The position numbers were made by a program, and so were the translations under genes. Below are positions 8,235-19,370 of a stretch of DNA of 64,000 nucleotides, one piece after another. A model generated the notes under the pieces. The model was not told the DNA's origin. It saw nothing but the letters and a program-made list of their open reading frames with translations, and ran no database searches. This DNA is from Paenibacillus albicereus (GTDB lineage Bacteria; Bacillota; Bacilli; Paenibacillales; Paenibacillaceae): NCBI RefSeq assembly GCF_012676905.1, contig NZ_CP051428.1, forward strand, positions 2,504,001-2,568,000, in the 5' to 3' direction. The first letter of the stretch is position 1, and each line of letters starts with the position of its first letter.

Positions 8235-8282
8235 AAAAAAGCGGGACGAAGCCGGGTCAGCCCGGCTTTCGTCCCGCTTTTT
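8235..8282. terminator. Bidirectional terminator between phosphatase and esterase
   Basis: A run of six A, stem GCGGGACGAA-GCCGGG with CCCGGC-TTCGTCCCGC (one bulged T), then a T run. It serves both convergent genes. Confidence 0.9.
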
Positions 8283-8306
8283 GGTTGGGCATCATCGGAG
8301 CTGCCC

Positions 8307-9038
8307 TTAGTCCAGGAAATGCTTCAGGCCGTCGGGAATCTCGCGCTGCCAGGAGCCCCATTGATGCTTGCCGTCCTTCTCCACATAGCGGATCTCGGCG
8401 CCGCGGTCGGCGAGCAAGGCGTCCATCTCGCGGTTCAGCCTCACGAAGTCGTAGACGCCCGTGTCCGTCTCGTAGTCGGTCTCCTGGAGGCCGACATACA
8501 GATAGAGCTGCAGCCAGGACAGATCGCCCTGCCTCGCCGCGATCGCTTGGGAAGCGGGATAAAAAGCGCCCGACAAGGAGAGGACGCGGTTCCACAGCTC
8601 GGGGTAGCGCAGCGCGAGATGGAGCGATACGGTGCCGCCGAGCGAGTCGCCGATCAGCAGCCGCTCGCGGCGTTCTCTCCGAACGGGGTATTTATCTTCG
8701 ATATAGGGAAGCATCTCCTCGGCGAAAAAGCGAGCGTACGCCTCGTGCCGGGCTCCGTCCGGAGCGTATTCGCTCGTCCGCTTCTTCTTGTCGACGTCGA
8801 CGCCGACGAGGATGAACGGCTCGAGCTCGCCGTCGATGATGAGCCGGTTGGCCAGCGTGGCCGCGCGACCGAAGTTGAACAGGTCCTCGCCGTCCTGCCC
8901 GTAGACGACCGGATAGCTGAGCACCTCGTTGTAGCCGGGGGGGAGGTAGACGCGCAGCTCGCGCGAGCCTTCCTCGAGATGGCGGCTCGGGACCGTTTCC
9001 TTGAGGATCGTTCTTTTCAAATAAATGTCGTCTGGCAT
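8307..9038 (-). CDS. Putative esterase (Fes/YuiI-like, alpha/beta hydrolase)
   Basis: Protein of 243 aa with the esterase D/Fes fold (Pfam Esterase). The start of the fold reads REL.VYLPPGYN and SYPVVYGQDGEDLF; the nucleophile elbow is GDSLGG; the likely catalytic His is in DGKHQWGSW near the C-terminus. No signal peptide is seen, so it should be cytoplasmic. Relatives hydrolyse siderophore esters or unknown acyl esters. ATG 9038 has AGGAGG at about 9 nt. No siderophore genes are nearby, so the substrate is open. Confidence 0.8.
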   Translation of the reverse strand: MPDDIYLKRTILKETVPSRHLEEGSRELRVYLPPGYNEVLSYPVVYGQDGEDLFNFGRAATLANRLIIDGELEPFILVGVDVDKKKRTSEYAPDGARHEAYARFFAEEMLPYIEDKYPVRRERRERLLIGDSLGGTVSLHLALRYPELWNRVLSLSGAFYPASQAIAARQGDLSWLQLYLYVGLQETDYETDTGVYDFVRLNREMDALLADRGAEIRYVEKDGKHQWGSWQREIPDGLKHFLD

Positions 9039-9251
9039 CGTTCTCTTCCTCCTTGGCTGCATGGGACGGCGTAGGTCGGGGTAAACAATAAGGAGATGTC
9101 CGTTCCGCGCAGGTCGATACGGACGGGACCCCTCCAATGTAACCGCTCTTGTACTATCCTGTTATATATGTTCCGATAAGCTGTTGCACATACACAAACC
9201 GTTAAAAAACCGTGAAAGTAATGAAAAAACAACGTTTTTTCCTTTTTTGCT

Positions 9252-9281
9252 TTGACCGTTTCAACGCAACAGGTTTATAAT
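9252..9281 (+). promoter_or_regulatory. Sigma-A promoter of the pdh operon
   Basis: TTGACC (9252-9257), 18-nt spacer, TATAAT (9276-9281), in an AT-rich stretch that contrasts with the surrounding DNA. The 9039-9251 part of the gap holds nothing else that could be identified. Confidence 0.75.
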
Positions 9282-9328
9282 AATTCTATAACAGAAGCAG
9301 GCAAGTTTCAAATAACAAATCGAGGTGA

Positions 9329-10414
<1,086 letters not shown>

Positions 10415-10483
10415 TCCGAACCCAAGCGACCGATGAGTCCGGGGCGGCGCTCGCCGCTCCCCCTAAGGAGGAACCTGTTAATC

Positions 10484-11461
10484 ATGGCTCAAATGAACAT
10501 GTTGGAAGCAATCCGCGACGCTCTTCGCACCGAGCTGAAGCGGGATGAGAACGTAATGCTCTTCGGAGAGGACGTCGGCCACACCGGCGGCGTATTCCGC
10601 GTCACCGAAGGGCTGCAGAAGGAATTCGGCGAGGAGCGCGTCTTCGATACGCCGCTGGCGGAATCCGCGATCGCGGGCATGGCGGTCGGCCTCGGCATCC
10701 AGGGCTTCCGTCCGATCGCCGAGATCCAGTTCGTCGGCTTCATCTACGAGGCGATGGACCAGATGTTCATCCAGGCGGCGCGCATGCGCTATCGCTCCGG
10801 CGGCCGCTACAACTCGCCGATCGTCTTCCGCACCCCGTTCGGCGGCGGCGTCAAGGCAGCCGAGCTGCATACCGACTCGCTCGAGGGACTGGCGCTGCAG
10901 ACGCCGGGCATCAAGGTCGTCATTCCTTCCAATCCGTATGACGCCAAAGGCCTCATGATCGCGGCGATCCGCGACAACGATCCGGTCTTCTTCATGGAGC
11001 ATCTCAACCTGTACCGCGCCTTCCGCGCCGAAGTGCCGGAAGAAGAGTACACGGTCGAGCTCGGCAAGGCCAACGTCGTCCGCGAAGGCTCCGACGTCAC
11101 GATCGTGACGTACGGCATGATGGTCCATACGTCCGTCAAGGCCGCCGAAGAGCTGGAGAAGGAAGGCGTCAGCGTCGAGGTCATCGACATCCGCACGCTC
11201 ATGCCGCTGGACATCGACACGATCGTCGAGTCCATCAAAAAGACGAACCGCGCGATCGTCGTGCAGGAAGCCCAGAAGACATCCGGCGCGGCGGCCGAGA
11301 TCATCGCCCAGATCAACGAAAAGGCGATCCTTCACCTGGAGGCGCCGGTGCTTCGCGTCGCGGGACCGGATACGGTCTATCCGTTCGCCCAGATCGAAGA
11401 TCAGTGGCTGCCGTCTCCGGCGCGCGTCGTCGCCAACGTCAAGAAAGTTCTCGAATTCTAA
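10484..11461 (+). CDS. pdhB: Pyruvate dehydrogenase E1 component, beta subunit
   Basis: 325 aa, transketolase-type subunit that pairs with PdhA to form the alpha2-beta2 E1. Typical segments are visible: [51 protein letters not shown], and the C-terminal domain with [15 protein letters not shown] 10484 is preceded by AAGGAGG at about 11 nt; an ATG at 10433 in the same frame is not supported by a ribosome binding site and would add a non-conserved extension. The 69-bp gap to pdhA contains no terminator. Confidence 0.97.
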   Translation: MAQMNMLEAIRDALRTELKRDENVMLFGEDVGHTGGVFRVTEGLQKEFGEERVFDTPLAESAIAGMAVGLGIQGFRPIAEIQFVGFIYEAMDQMFIQAARMRYRSGGRYNSPIVFRTPFGGGVKAAELHTDSLEGLALQTPGIKVVIPSNPYDAKGLMIAAIRDNDPVFFMEHLNLYRAFRAEVPEEEYTVELGKANVVREGSDVTIVTYGMMVHTSVKAAEELEKEGVSVEVIDIRTLMPLDIDTIVESIKKTNRAIVVQEAQKTSGAAAEIIAQINEKAILHLEAPVLRVAGPDTVYPFAQIEDQWLPSPARVVANVKKVLEF

Positions 11462-11592
11462 TTCCGTCCTAGCGGAATTGGCTTGCCCCTTTTTTCCCCT
11501 GCAGCCGCCGCGGCGGGCTGCGCGTCCTTCGCGGGCCGCAGCTTGTCCGCTGCCGGTCGGCACAGCTTCAGATGCAAAAGGAGGTTCACCCC

Positions 11593-12933
11593 GTGGCAAA
11601 GTTTGAATACCGGTTCCCAGAGCTGGGCGAAGGCCTTCATGAAGGCGAAATCATCAAGATCCACATCAAGGTCGGAGACAAGGTCACCGACGACGACATC
11701 ATTATGGAAGTGCAGAACGACAAGGCTGTCGTCGAGGTTCCTTGCCCGGTCAACGGCACCGTTCTCGAGGTTCTCGCCAAGGACGGCCAAGTCTGCCATG
11801 TCGGCGACGTCGTGGCTGTCATCGACGCCGAGGGAGACCTGCCTGAAGGCGCCGCTCCGAGCGAGGACAGCGCGAAGGAAGTCGCCAAGGACGAAGCGTT
11901 GAACGTCGCTCCGGGCGCAGTCAAGGCCGACGCCGAAGTGACGGCGAAGGACGCGGCTCCAGCTGCGGCGTCCGCTCCTGCTACCGCTCCGGCCGCCAAA
12001 GGCCAGGTTCTCGCGACGCCTAGCGTGCGCAAGTTCTCCCGCGAGAAGGGCGTGGACATCGCGTCCGTGCCAGGCAGCGGCAAGAACGGCCGCATCACCC
12101 GCGAAGACATCGAGAAGGCAGCCTCCGGCGGCGCGTCCGCTCCGGCGGCATCCGCTTCCGACAATGCCGCCGTCGCAGCGAAAGGCGCGGGCGAAGCCAA
12201 AGCCGCTCCGGTCGCCAGCCAGGGCGGAGACCGTCCGGAAGAGCGCCTGCCGTTCAAGGGCATCCGCAAGATCATTTCCAACGCGATGTCGAAATCGGCT
12301 TACACCGCTCCTCACGTGACGCTGATGGACGAAGTCGACGTGACCGCGCTCGTCGAGCTGCGCAAGAAAGCGAAGCCGGTCGCCGAGAAGAAGGGCGTCA
12401 AGCTGACGTACCTGCCGTTCATCGTCAAGGCGCTCGTCGCCGCCGTGCGCGAGTTCCCGATCATGAACTCGATGCTCGACGAGGAAGCGCAGGAAATCGT
12501 GCTTCGCAAGTACTACAACATCGGCATCGCCACCGATACCGACAACGGCCTCATCGTGCCGGTCATCGAGCATGCGGACCGCAAGAACGTCTGGAACATC
12601 GCCAGCTCCATCAGCGATCTCGCCGCTCGCGGACGCGAAGGCAAGCTGTCGGGCGCCGAGCTCAAGGGCAGCACGATCTCCATCACCAACATCGGCTCCG
12701 CCGGCGGCATGTTCTTCACGCCGATCATCAACTTCCCTGAAGTGGCGATCCTCGGCGTCGGCCGCATCGCCGACAAGCCGGTCGTCAAGAACGGCGAGAT
12801 CGTCGCCGCTTCCGTCATGGCCCTCTCGCTGAGCTTCGACCACCGTCTCATCGACGGCGCGACGGCTCAGAATTTCCTGAACTACATCAAGCAGCTTCTG
12901 GCCGACCCGCAGCTGCTAATCATGGAGGTATAA
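11593..12933 (+). CDS. pdhC: Dihydrolipoamide acetyltransferase (E2 of PDH)
   Basis: 446 aa core subunit of the pyruvate dehydrogenase complex. One lipoyl domain with the lipoylated Lys in NDKAVVEV near residue 43, an Ala/Pro-rich hinge, a peripheral-subunit-binding domain ([15 protein letters not shown]...[10 protein letters not shown]), a second Ala-rich linker, and the acyltransferase domain whose active-site motif FDHRLIDGA lies near residue 415. GTG 11593 is the start: AAAAGGAGG is 7-8 nt upstream, and the conserved [17 protein letters not shown] begins immediately after. Only one lipoyl domain is present, as in other Firmicutes. Confidence 0.96.
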   Translation: MAKFEYRFPELGEGLHEGEIIKIHIKVGDKVTDDDIIMEVQNDKAVVEVPCPVNGTVLEVLAKDGQVCHVGDVVAVIDAEGDLPEGAAPSEDSAKEVAKDEALNVAPGAVKADAEVTAKDAAPAAASAPATAPAAKGQVLATPSVRKFSREKGVDIASVPGSGKNGRITREDIEKAASGGASAPAASASDNAAVAAKGAGEAKAAPVASQGGDRPEERLPFKGIRKIISNAMSKSAYTAPHVTLMDEVDVTALVELRKKAKPVAEKKGVKLTYLPFIVKALVAAVREFPIMNSMLDEEAQEIVLRKYYNIGIATDTDNGLIVPVIEHADRKNVWNIASSISDLAARGREGKLSGAELKGSTISITNIGSAGGMFFTPIINFPEVAILGVGRIADKPVVKNGEIVAASVMALSLSFDHRLIDGATAQNFLNYIKQLLADPQLLIMEV

Positions 12934-12937
12934 GCTC

Positions 12938-14353
12938 ATGGTAGTAGGAGACGCATCTCTCGATATCGATACACTGGTCATCGGTGCCGGTCCCGGCGGA
13001 TATGTGGCTGCGATTCGCGCAGCCCAGCTGGGCCAAAGCGTGCTTTGCGTGGAGAAGGAGCATGTCGGCGGCGTGTGCCTGAACGTCGGCTGCATTCCTT
13101 CCAAAGCGCTCATCTCGGCTTCTCATCAATATGACGCGGTCAGCCATGCCGAAGCGATCGGCATTACGGCCGGCGACGTCAACGTCGACTGGAACAAGAT
13201 CCAGGAGTTCAAGGGCGGAGTCGTGAAGAAGCTTACGGGCGGCGTCGCCAGCCTGCTCAAAGCGAACAAGGTGCAATACTTCGCCGGCGAAGTCATGTTC
13301 ATCAACGAAAACGAAGCGCGCGTCTTCAACGACCAGGAAGCTCCGCGCTACCGCTTCAAGAACTGCATCATCGCGACGGGCTCCCGTCCGATCGAGCTGA
13401 AGGCATTCCCGTTCGGCGGACGCATCGTCTCCTCCACGGGCGCGCTTTCCCTGCCTGAGATTCCAAAGAGCCTGGCCGTCATCGGCGGCGGCTACATCGG
13501 CGTCGAGCTGAGCCAGATGTACAGCAAGTTCGGCACGAAGGTGACGATCATCGAAGGCCTCGACTCCATCCTGGCCGGCTTCGACAAGGATATGTCCCAG
13601 CTCGTAGCCAAGAAGCTCAAGGCCAAAGGCGCGGAAATCATCACGAACGCTCAAGCGAAGAGCGCCGAGCAGACCGACAAGGACGTCACGGTGACGTACA
13701 CGGTCGACGGCAAGGAGCAGTCGGTGACGGCGGATTACCTGCTCGTCACGGTCGGACGCCGTCCGAACACGGACGGAGAGCTTGGCCTCGACCTCATCAA
13801 CGTCAAGATGACGGACCGCGGCCTCGTCGAAGTAAACGACGAAGGACGCACGAGCATCCCGCACATCTTCGCGATCGGCGACATCGTGCCGGGACCTGCG
13901 CTCGCCCACAAGGCGATGTACGAAGGCCGCGTCGCGGCTGAAGTCATCGCCGGACAGCCGAGCAAGGTGGACTACAAGTGCATGCCGGCCGTCTGCTTCT
14001 CCGATCCGGAGTGCGCCAGCGTCGGCCTGACCGAGAAGGAAGCGAAGGAAAAAGGCTACAACGTCAAAGTCGGCAAATTCCCGTTTGCCGCCAATGGCCG
14101 CGCCCTTTCCCTCAACGCTGCAGAAGGCTTCGTGAAGCTTGTCGCCGACAAGGACAGCGGCCTCGTGCTCGGCGCCCACATCGCGGGCATCGAGGCGTCC
14201 AACATGATCTCCGAGCTTGGCCTCGCGATCGAGATGGGCGCTACGCTTGAGGATATCGCGCTGACGATCCATGCGCACCCGACGCTTGGCGAGATCACGC
14301 TGGATGCTGCGGAAGTCGCTCTCGGCCATCCGATCCATACGTTCGTCAAGTAA
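12938..14353 (+). CDS. pdhD: Dihydrolipoamide dehydrogenase (E3)
   Basis: 471 aa flavoprotein that reoxidises the lipoyl groups of PdhC with NAD+. FAD-binding [17 protein letters not shown] is at the N-terminus, the redox-active disulfide CLNVGC is at about residues 47-52, the NAD-binding [11 protein letters not shown] is central, and the His-Glu active-site pair HAHPTLGE is near the end. ATG 12938 has TGGAGG upstream that overlaps the end of pdhC, 4 bp away, so translation is probably coupled. An intrinsic terminator follows at 14368. Confidence 0.97.
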   Translation: MVVGDASLDIDTLVIGAGPGGYVAAIRAAQLGQSVLCVEKEHVGGVCLNVGCIPSKALISASHQYDAVSHAEAIGITAGDVNVDWNKIQEFKGGVVKKLTGGVASLLKANKVQYFAGEVMFINENEARVFNDQEAPRYRFKNCIIATGSRPIELKAFPFGGRIVSSTGALSLPEIPKSLAVIGGGYIGVELSQMYSKFGTKVTIIEGLDSILAGFDKDMSQLVAKKLKAKGAEIITNAQAKSAEQTDKDVTVTYTVDGKEQSVTADYLLVTVGRRPNTDGELGLDLINVKMTDRGLVEVNDEGRTSIPHIFAIGDIVPGPALAHKAMYEGRVAAEVIAGQPSKVDYKCMPAVCFSDPECASVGLTEKEAKEKGYNVKVGKFPFAANGRALSLNAAEGFVKLVADKDSGLVLGAHIAGIEASNMISELGLAIEMGATLEDIALTIHAHPTLGEITLDAAEVALGHPIHTFVK

Positions 14354-14367
14354 TTGCGCTTTTCAGG

Positions 14368-14394
14368 CCGGCCCCTTCTGGGGCCGGTTTTTTT
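14368..14394 (+). terminator. Terminator of the pdh operon
   Basis: Perfect CCGGCCCC / GGGGCCGG stem with loop TTCT and a run of seven T. Confidence 0.95.
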
Positions 14395-14815
14395 ATGGGC
14401 CGAAGAAATTCGGTCCGTGGATTGGTTTGATTGCGAGTCCGATAGAAGGAACGAGCACTCCCGCGAAGCGGCGCATGGTTCGGGAATCAAGAGCGAAGCG
14501 GGCGGGGAATTCGTGAAGAAGCGGCAGCGGTTCCCTTGGAGGCCGGATTCCACCCCTGTTGGGAAATGGAATCAAAGGAATCGGGGCTCCAGGGAGATCG
14601 GAACGAATCCCCGTCTCGCGAAGCGGACCGGCTCAGCATGCCTGTCCGCGAACCGAAATCAGTTTCCGCTATTCATAAGGACGGGCATCTTTTTGTTCTG
14701 CAGCACGATACAAATAAGAGACAAACGAGCCTTTAAGATGATAAACTAATAGAAAGGTTCGCGAGATCGAAGGAGGCTCCGCCGCTTCGGCGGGTCCTGA
14801 GCTAGGGGGAAACCG
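14395..14815 (+). other. 420-bp gap before thyA, no gene recognised
   Basis: No ORF here has both a ribosome binding site and a plausible protein. The 3' end is AT-richer and may hold the thyA promoter, but no convincing -35/-10 pair was found. A small hairpin CCGCCG-CTT-CGGCGG (14779-14793) sits just ahead of the thyA ribosome binding site. Confidence 0.4.
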
Positions 14816-15610
14816 ATGAAAAATTATTTGGAGCTTTTGCAGGACATCCTGGACAACGGCACGGAGCGTTCCGACCGTACGGGAACCGGCACGATCGCGG
14901 TGTTCGGCCGGCAGCTTCGGTTCGATTTGTCCAAGGGCTTTCCGCTCGTCACTACGAAAAGGGTGCATGTCAAATCGATCATCCACGAGCTGCTCTGGTT
15001 CCTCAGCGGCGAGACGAACGTGAAATACCTGCAGGAGAACGGAGTTCGGATTTGGAACGAATGGGCGGACGAGAACGGGGACCTGGGGCCGGTGTACGGC
15101 TCTCAGTGGCGCGCCTGGGAAGGCAAGGACGGGCGCAGCCATGACCAGATCGCCGCGGTCGTCGAGTCGATCCGCACGAATCCGGACTCGCGGCGCCACA
15201 TGGTGAGCGCCTGGAACGTAGGCGAAATCGACGGCATGAAGCTGCCTCCTTGCCATTTCGTGTTCCAGTTTCAGGTGAGCGGGGGCAAGCTGAACTGCAT
15301 GTTCACGATGCGCTCCTCGGATACGTTCCTCGGCCTGCCGTTCAACATCGCCCAGTATGCGATGCTGACGCATATGATGGCCCAGCAATGCGACCTGCAG
15401 CCGGGAGAGCTGATCTATTCCGGAGGCGACGTGCATATCTATGCAAATCATCTGGAGCAGGTGAAGCTGCAGCTGACGCGCGAGCCGTACCCGCTTCCGC
15501 AGCTTGTGCTGAAGCGCAAGCCGGAGAGCATCTTCGACTACCGCTATGAGGACTTCGAGCTCGTCGGCTATGAGCATCATCCGACGATCAAGGCCGAGGT
15601 GTCGATATGA
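14816..15610 (+). CDS. thyA: Thymidylate synthase, ThyA type
   Basis: 264 aa, the same length as E. coli ThyA. Converts dUMP and methylene-tetrahydrofolate to dTMP and dihydrofolate. Visible motifs are the N-terminal [10 protein letters not shown] phosphate-binding loop, [18 protein letters not shown], the catalytic Cys in [10 protein letters not shown], the [13 protein letters not shown] segment and the C-terminal IKAEVSI. ATG 14816 follows AGGGGGAAACCG. The next gene encodes the reductase that recycles dihydrofolate and overlaps it by 4 nt, so the two are coupled functionally and translationally. Confidence 0.97.
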   Translation: MKNYLELLQDILDNGTERSDRTGTGTIAVFGRQLRFDLSKGFPLVTTKRVHVKSIIHELLWFLSGETNVKYLQENGVRIWNEWADENGDLGPVYGSQWRAWEGKDGRSHDQIAAVVESIRTNPDSRRHMVSAWNVGEIDGMKLPPCHFVFQFQVSGGKLNCMFTMRSSDTFLGLPFNIAQYAMLTHMMAQQCDLQPGELIYSGGDVHIYANHLEQVKLQLTREPYPLPQLVLKRKPESIFDYRYEDFELVGYEHHPTIKAEVSI

Positions 15611-16116
15611 GGATCACGATGATCGCGTGCATGGACCGCGACCGGCTGATCGGGCGCGGCAACGACTTGCCGTGGAAGCTGCCGGAGGACATGCGCTTCT
15701 TCAAGGAGCAGACGATGGGCAAGCCGGTGCTGATGGGGCGCAAGACGTTCGAGTCCTTCGGCAGCCGTCCGCTCAAGGGCAGGCGCAACCTGCTGCTGAG
15801 CCGCGGCGAGGGGGAGGCTCCGGCAGGCACGGAGCTGTTCCGGACGCCGGAGGAGGCGCTGCAGGCGGTCGCCGGCGAAGAGGAGCTGATGGTCATCGGC
15901 GGGGAGCAGGTGTACCGGCTGCTGCTCAGCCGCGCGGACCGACTGCTGCTGACGGAGATCGACCGCTCCTACGGCGGCGGCGACGCATACTTTCCGGAGC
16001 TGCCGGAGGGAGAGTGGGAGCTCGCGGACTCCGCGGCGGGTCTTGAGCAGGGACCGCAAGGGGAGACGTATGCCTTCCAAACGTATGTCCGAAAAGCCCT
16101 TGCGCGCAAATCGTAA
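15607..16116 (+). CDS. dfrA: Dihydrofolate reductase
   Basis: 169 aa enzyme reducing dihydrofolate with NADPH. Conserved segments are [25 protein letters not shown] with the active-site acidic Glu in LPEDM, the NADPH-binding MGRKTFESF, the RNLLLSR segment, and [12 protein letters not shown]. Its ATG overlaps the thyA stop as ATGA. The pairing with thyA is the commonest arrangement in Firmicutes. The active-site residues look normal; nothing suggests trimethoprim resistance. Confidence 0.96.
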   Translation: MRITMIACMDRDRLIGRGNDLPWKLPEDMRFFKEQTMGKPVLMGRKTFESFGSRPLKGRRNLLLSRGEGEAPAGTELFRTPEEALQAVAGEEELMVIGGEQVYRLLLSRADRLLLTEIDRSYGGGDAYFPELPEGEWELADSAAGLEQGPQGETYAFQTYVRKALARKS

Positions 16117-16315
16117 TCTCTATGCCGCTGTTATGCGACAAAGTGCAAATGATTGTACGCATACTCCATTATGCTAAGTTGTAAAACAATGCTACGATGT
16201 TGTACAAAGTATGCGCAGGAATGCAATATTATGTAGCAACGCAACGGGTCTTGCATCCGAAGAACGGGAACAGAGAGACGGAGCGGGACCTAAAGGATGG
16301 AGGAATGGGGAAAAG

Positions 16316-17803
16316 ATGTCGACACCAACTGGTTTCATGGAATATAAGCGAGAGCTGCCGGCTGACCGCAGTCCGCTGGAGAGAATCAAGGACTGGGACG
16401 AGTTCCACAAGCACTTGCCGGACGATCAGCTTCGCACGCAGGGCTCCCGCTGCATGGATTGCGGCACCCCTTATTGCCATACGGGCATGGAGCTGGCCGG
16501 GGGAGCGTCGGGCTGCCCGGTCAACAACCTCATTCCCGAGTGGAACAACCTCATCTATCGCGGCTTATGGCGCGAGGCGCTGGAGCGCCTGCACAAGACG
16601 AACAACTTCCCGGAGTTCACCGGACGCGTCTGTCCGGCGCCATGCGAAGGCTCCTGTACGGTCGGCCTTATCGGCGATGCCGTCACGATCAAGACGATCG
16701 AGCAGTCGATCATCGACCGCGGCTTCGACGAGGGCTGGGTCGTGCCGCAGCCTCCGCAGCTCCGGACGGGCAAGAAGGTCGCTGTCGTCGGCTCGGGTCC
16801 CGCCGGCATGGCATGCGCGGCCCAGCTCAACAAAGCCGGCCATACGGTCACGGTTTATGAGCGCGCGGACCGCATCGGCGGCCTGCTGACGTACGGCATT
16901 CCGACGATGAAGCTCGACAAGCAGATCGTGCAGCGCCGCGTCGATCTGCTCGAGGCGGAAGGCGTCGACTTCGTGACGAACACGGAGATCGGCAAGGACG
17001 TCGCCGCCGAAGAGCTGCTGGAAGGCTTCGACGCGATCGTCCTGTGCGGCGGCGCGACGAAAGCTCGCGGCGTCGATATCGAAGGGGCGGGCTTGGACGG
17101 CGTGCATATGGCGATGGACTACCTCAACGGTACGATCAAGAGCTACCTGGACTCCGGCCTGGAGGACGGCAACTACATCTCCGCCAAGGACAAGGACGTC
17201 ATCGTCATCGGCGGCGGCGACACGGGCACCGACTGCGTCGCCACGGCGCTGCGACATGGCTGCAAGTCGGTCACGCAGTTCGGCACGCATGCCAAGGCTC
17301 CGCTGCAGCGCGATCCGATCTCGAACCCTTGGCCGCAGTTCCCGAACGTGTACACGCTGGACTATGCGCACGAGGAAGCCAAAGCGCTTTATGGAGAGGA
17401 CCCGCGCGCCTTCTCCGTCCTGACCAAGAAATTCGTCGGCGACGAGAACGGCAAGCTGAAGGAGCTCCACACCGTCCAGATCGAGCGGACCGTCGACGAG
17501 ACCGGCCGCAAGATCTACAAGGAGATTCCAGGCACCGAAAAGGTCTGGCCGGCGGATCTCGTCTTCATCGCGGTCGGCTTCGAAGGGCCGGAGAACACGC
17601 TTGTCCAGGCGTTCGAGGTCGAGCAGGACCGCCGCACGAACGTCAAGGCCCTCTACGGCGACTACCGGACGAGCGTCGACAAGGTGTTTGCGGCCGGCGA
17701 CATGCGGCGCGGTCAGAGCCTTGTCGTCTGGGCGATCAACGAGGGACGCGAAGCTGCCCGCGAAGTCGACAAGTTCCTCATGGGAAGCAGCATGCTTCCT
17801 TGA
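16316..17803 (+). CDS. gltD: Glutamate synthase (NADPH), small subunit
   Basis: 495 aa. N-terminal iron-sulfur region with Cys clusters in GSRCMDCGTPYCHTG, GCPVNN and CPAPCEGSC, then an FAD-binding GSGPAGMACAAQLN and an NADP-binding GGGDTGTDC. It passes electrons from NADPH to the large subunit GltB, which is not in this window; here gltD stands alone. ATG 16316 starts the conserved N-terminus and has GGAGG about 12 nt upstream. A possible promoter is TTGTAA (16179-16184), 18 nt, TACAAA (16203-16208). A strong terminator follows. Confidence 0.93.
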   Translation: MSTPTGFMEYKRELPADRSPLERIKDWDEFHKHLPDDQLRTQGSRCMDCGTPYCHTGMELAGGASGCPVNNLIPEWNNLIYRGLWREALERLHKTNNFPEFTGRVCPAPCEGSCTVGLIGDAVTIKTIEQSIIDRGFDEGWVVPQPPQLRTGKKVAVVGSGPAGMACAAQLNKAGHTVTVYERADRIGGLLTYGIPTMKLDKQIVQRRVDLLEAEGVDFVTNTEIGKDVAAEELLEGFDAIVLCGGATKARGVDIEGAGLDGVHMAMDYLNGTIKSYLDSGLEDGNYISAKDKDVIVIGGGDTGTDCVATALRHGCKSVTQFGTHAKAPLQRDPISNPWPQFPNVYTLDYAHEEAKALYGEDPRAFSVLTKKFVGDENGKLKELHTVQIERTVDETGRKIYKEIPGTEKVWPADLVFIAVGFEGPENTLVQAFEVEQDRRTNVKALYGDYRTSVDKVFAAGDMRRGQSLVVWAINEGREAAREVDKFLMGSSMLP

Positions 17804-17852
17804 TCCTGCCTAAGCCGCTTTGAGCTTGGCCCAAGCGGATCGGAAGCAACAA

Positions 17853-17881
17853 CCCCGCCCTTTGACGAGGGCGGGGTTTTT
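17853..17881 (+). terminator. Terminator of gltD
   Basis: CCCCGCCCT / AGGGCGGGG stem with a 6-nt loop and five T. Confidence 0.95.
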
Positions 17882-18134
17882 ATGCTGGAGTTTTGCTGCT
17901 CTGTGGAAATAATCGTTCTGGCGGGCTTGCTCGGCATCTGGCTCGGCTGGCGTCATCTGCCTGCTCTTGCCGGTATGGCGGCGCCGAGCTGGTCAAACAA
18001 GCACTTTGTAATTTTTGGCTATCCAGGAGAGAGGAGGCGATTTCTCCAGCAGCTTTTTTCGCCCCTTCTCATGAATTATGGTACAATCGGCCTATTGCCA
18101 TTTGAACCTAATTCATTTCAAGGAGAGATGTCAC

Positions 18135-19307
18135 GTGAACACACCTCATGGTGCCGCGATCCTCACTCCTTCGGATATTCGCCATATCAGAACGTTTATC
18201 GACGATAAATATCCGGAGAAGCCGCAGAGCGAAAAAAGCGAGCTGGTCGCGGACGCGATTCGCCGCGCCATTTTCCATCAGCTGCCCGATTTTGCAGATA
18301 GCATCAAGAAAGAGCTGACCTCCCGTCTCGTACGCCGATACGTCGTCGGACAGAAAGGCTTCGTTCGCGGCGACGATATCGTCGAAGCTTGCCTGGAGCT
18401 CGACATTCGCGATCAGCGGATCGTCCGGCCGCTGCGCAGTTGGATCGAACGGAAGCTTGACGTCACGGTCGAGGAGCGGGAGCTGCAGCGCGTGCTGCGC
18501 CTGGTCAAGCCAACGCATGCCCGCGCAGAGAGCATGGAGCTGCTGGGACGAATTGCCGAGGAGCTGGATGCGCCAGCGCCGGGGACTGTCGATCCGTCTG
18601 CGGACGAGCGGCAGGGAGCGCCATCATGGCTGGCCTCGATGCCGAGCATGCGCATCTTGACGGCTGCGATCGGATGCGTCATGATCATGGGAGGCATGCT
18701 GGTCTATGTATGGTCGCTCCTGCATGACCGCCCGCAATCGGCAGGCATGGCGGTCGTGTCGGCAGCCGAGCTCGAGCAGCCGGCAGCGTCACCGCAGGCG
18801 GCCCCGCGCTCGGAGCCGGCGGCACCCGAGCCTGCCTCGGCAGCCGCTGCCGAGCAGGCCCCGATGATGGACAACGAGCTGCCGCGATCGCTGCAATATG
18901 CCGACATCGACGAAGCGGCGCTGCAGGACTTCTTGGAGGGCCGCTCCTCGATGCTGGCCGGGTCGCGCTACATGGAGGCGATTCTGGATGCGGCGCGCCA
19001 TTACAATATCCATCCCTTGCTGCTGTTCGCCATAACGGGACAGGAACAGAGCTTCGTCCCTGATGACCACAAGCGGGCGGAGCAGATGGCCAACAATCCG
19101 TTCAATGTGCACTACAGCTGGCAGAACTTCAACACGACGATCGAGGAATCCTCTATGATCGCAGCCAAAACGGTCGTCAACCTCAGCAAAAACCGTCCCG
19201 AGGACCGGGACGCGATCGTCTGGATCAACCGCAAGTACGCGGAGGATCCGAACTGGTCCAAGGGCGTCACGAGCATTCTGGACATGCTGGAGGAGATCGC
19301 GGCCTGA
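18135..19307 (+). CDS. Membrane-anchored protein with glucosaminidase-like C-terminal domain
   Basis: 390 aa. About 175 charged residues come first, then one membrane helix (MRILTAAIGCVMIMGGMLVYVW), then an Ala/Pro/Glu-rich linker and a C-terminal domain of about 120 aa. That domain (YNIHPLLLFAITGQEQSF...NNPFNVHYSW) resembles the lysozyme-like fold of glucosaminidases and lytic transglycosylases, with Glu in GQEQ as the likely acid. This is fold-level resemblance only. Topology predicts the enzyme-like end outside the cell and the N-terminal domain inside, which would suit a wall-remodelling or sensing role. GTG 18135 follows AAGGAG at about 10 nt; an extended -10 TGGTACAAT ends at 18087. Confidence 0.6.
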   Translation: MNTPHGAAILTPSDIRHIRTFIDDKYPEKPQSEKSELVADAIRRAIFHQLPDFADSIKKELTSRLVRRYVVGQKGFVRGDDIVEACLELDIRDQRIVRPLRSWIERKLDVTVEERELQRVLRLVKPTHARAESMELLGRIAEELDAPAPGTVDPSADERQGAPSWLASMPSMRILTAAIGCVMIMGGMLVYVWSLLHDRPQSAGMAVVSAAELEQPAASPQAAPRSEPAAPEPASAAAAEQAPMMDNELPRSLQYADIDEAALQDFLEGRSSMLAGSRYMEAILDAARHYNIHPLLLFAITGQEQSFVPDDHKRAEQMANNPFNVHYSWQNFNTTIEESSMIAAKTVVNLSKNRPEDRDAIVWINRKYAEDPNWSKGVTSILDMLEEIAA

Positions 19308-19370
19308 CGGATGGACCGCGGCCGGGCTGGCGCATGGAGCCTCTTTCGCTACGGAGAGGAGCCGGTGTAG

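Noticed and set aside
17882-18208. 108-aa ORF after the gltD terminator
   Set aside because: Starts directly at the end of the terminator T run, has no ribosome binding site, and overlaps the start of the next gene.
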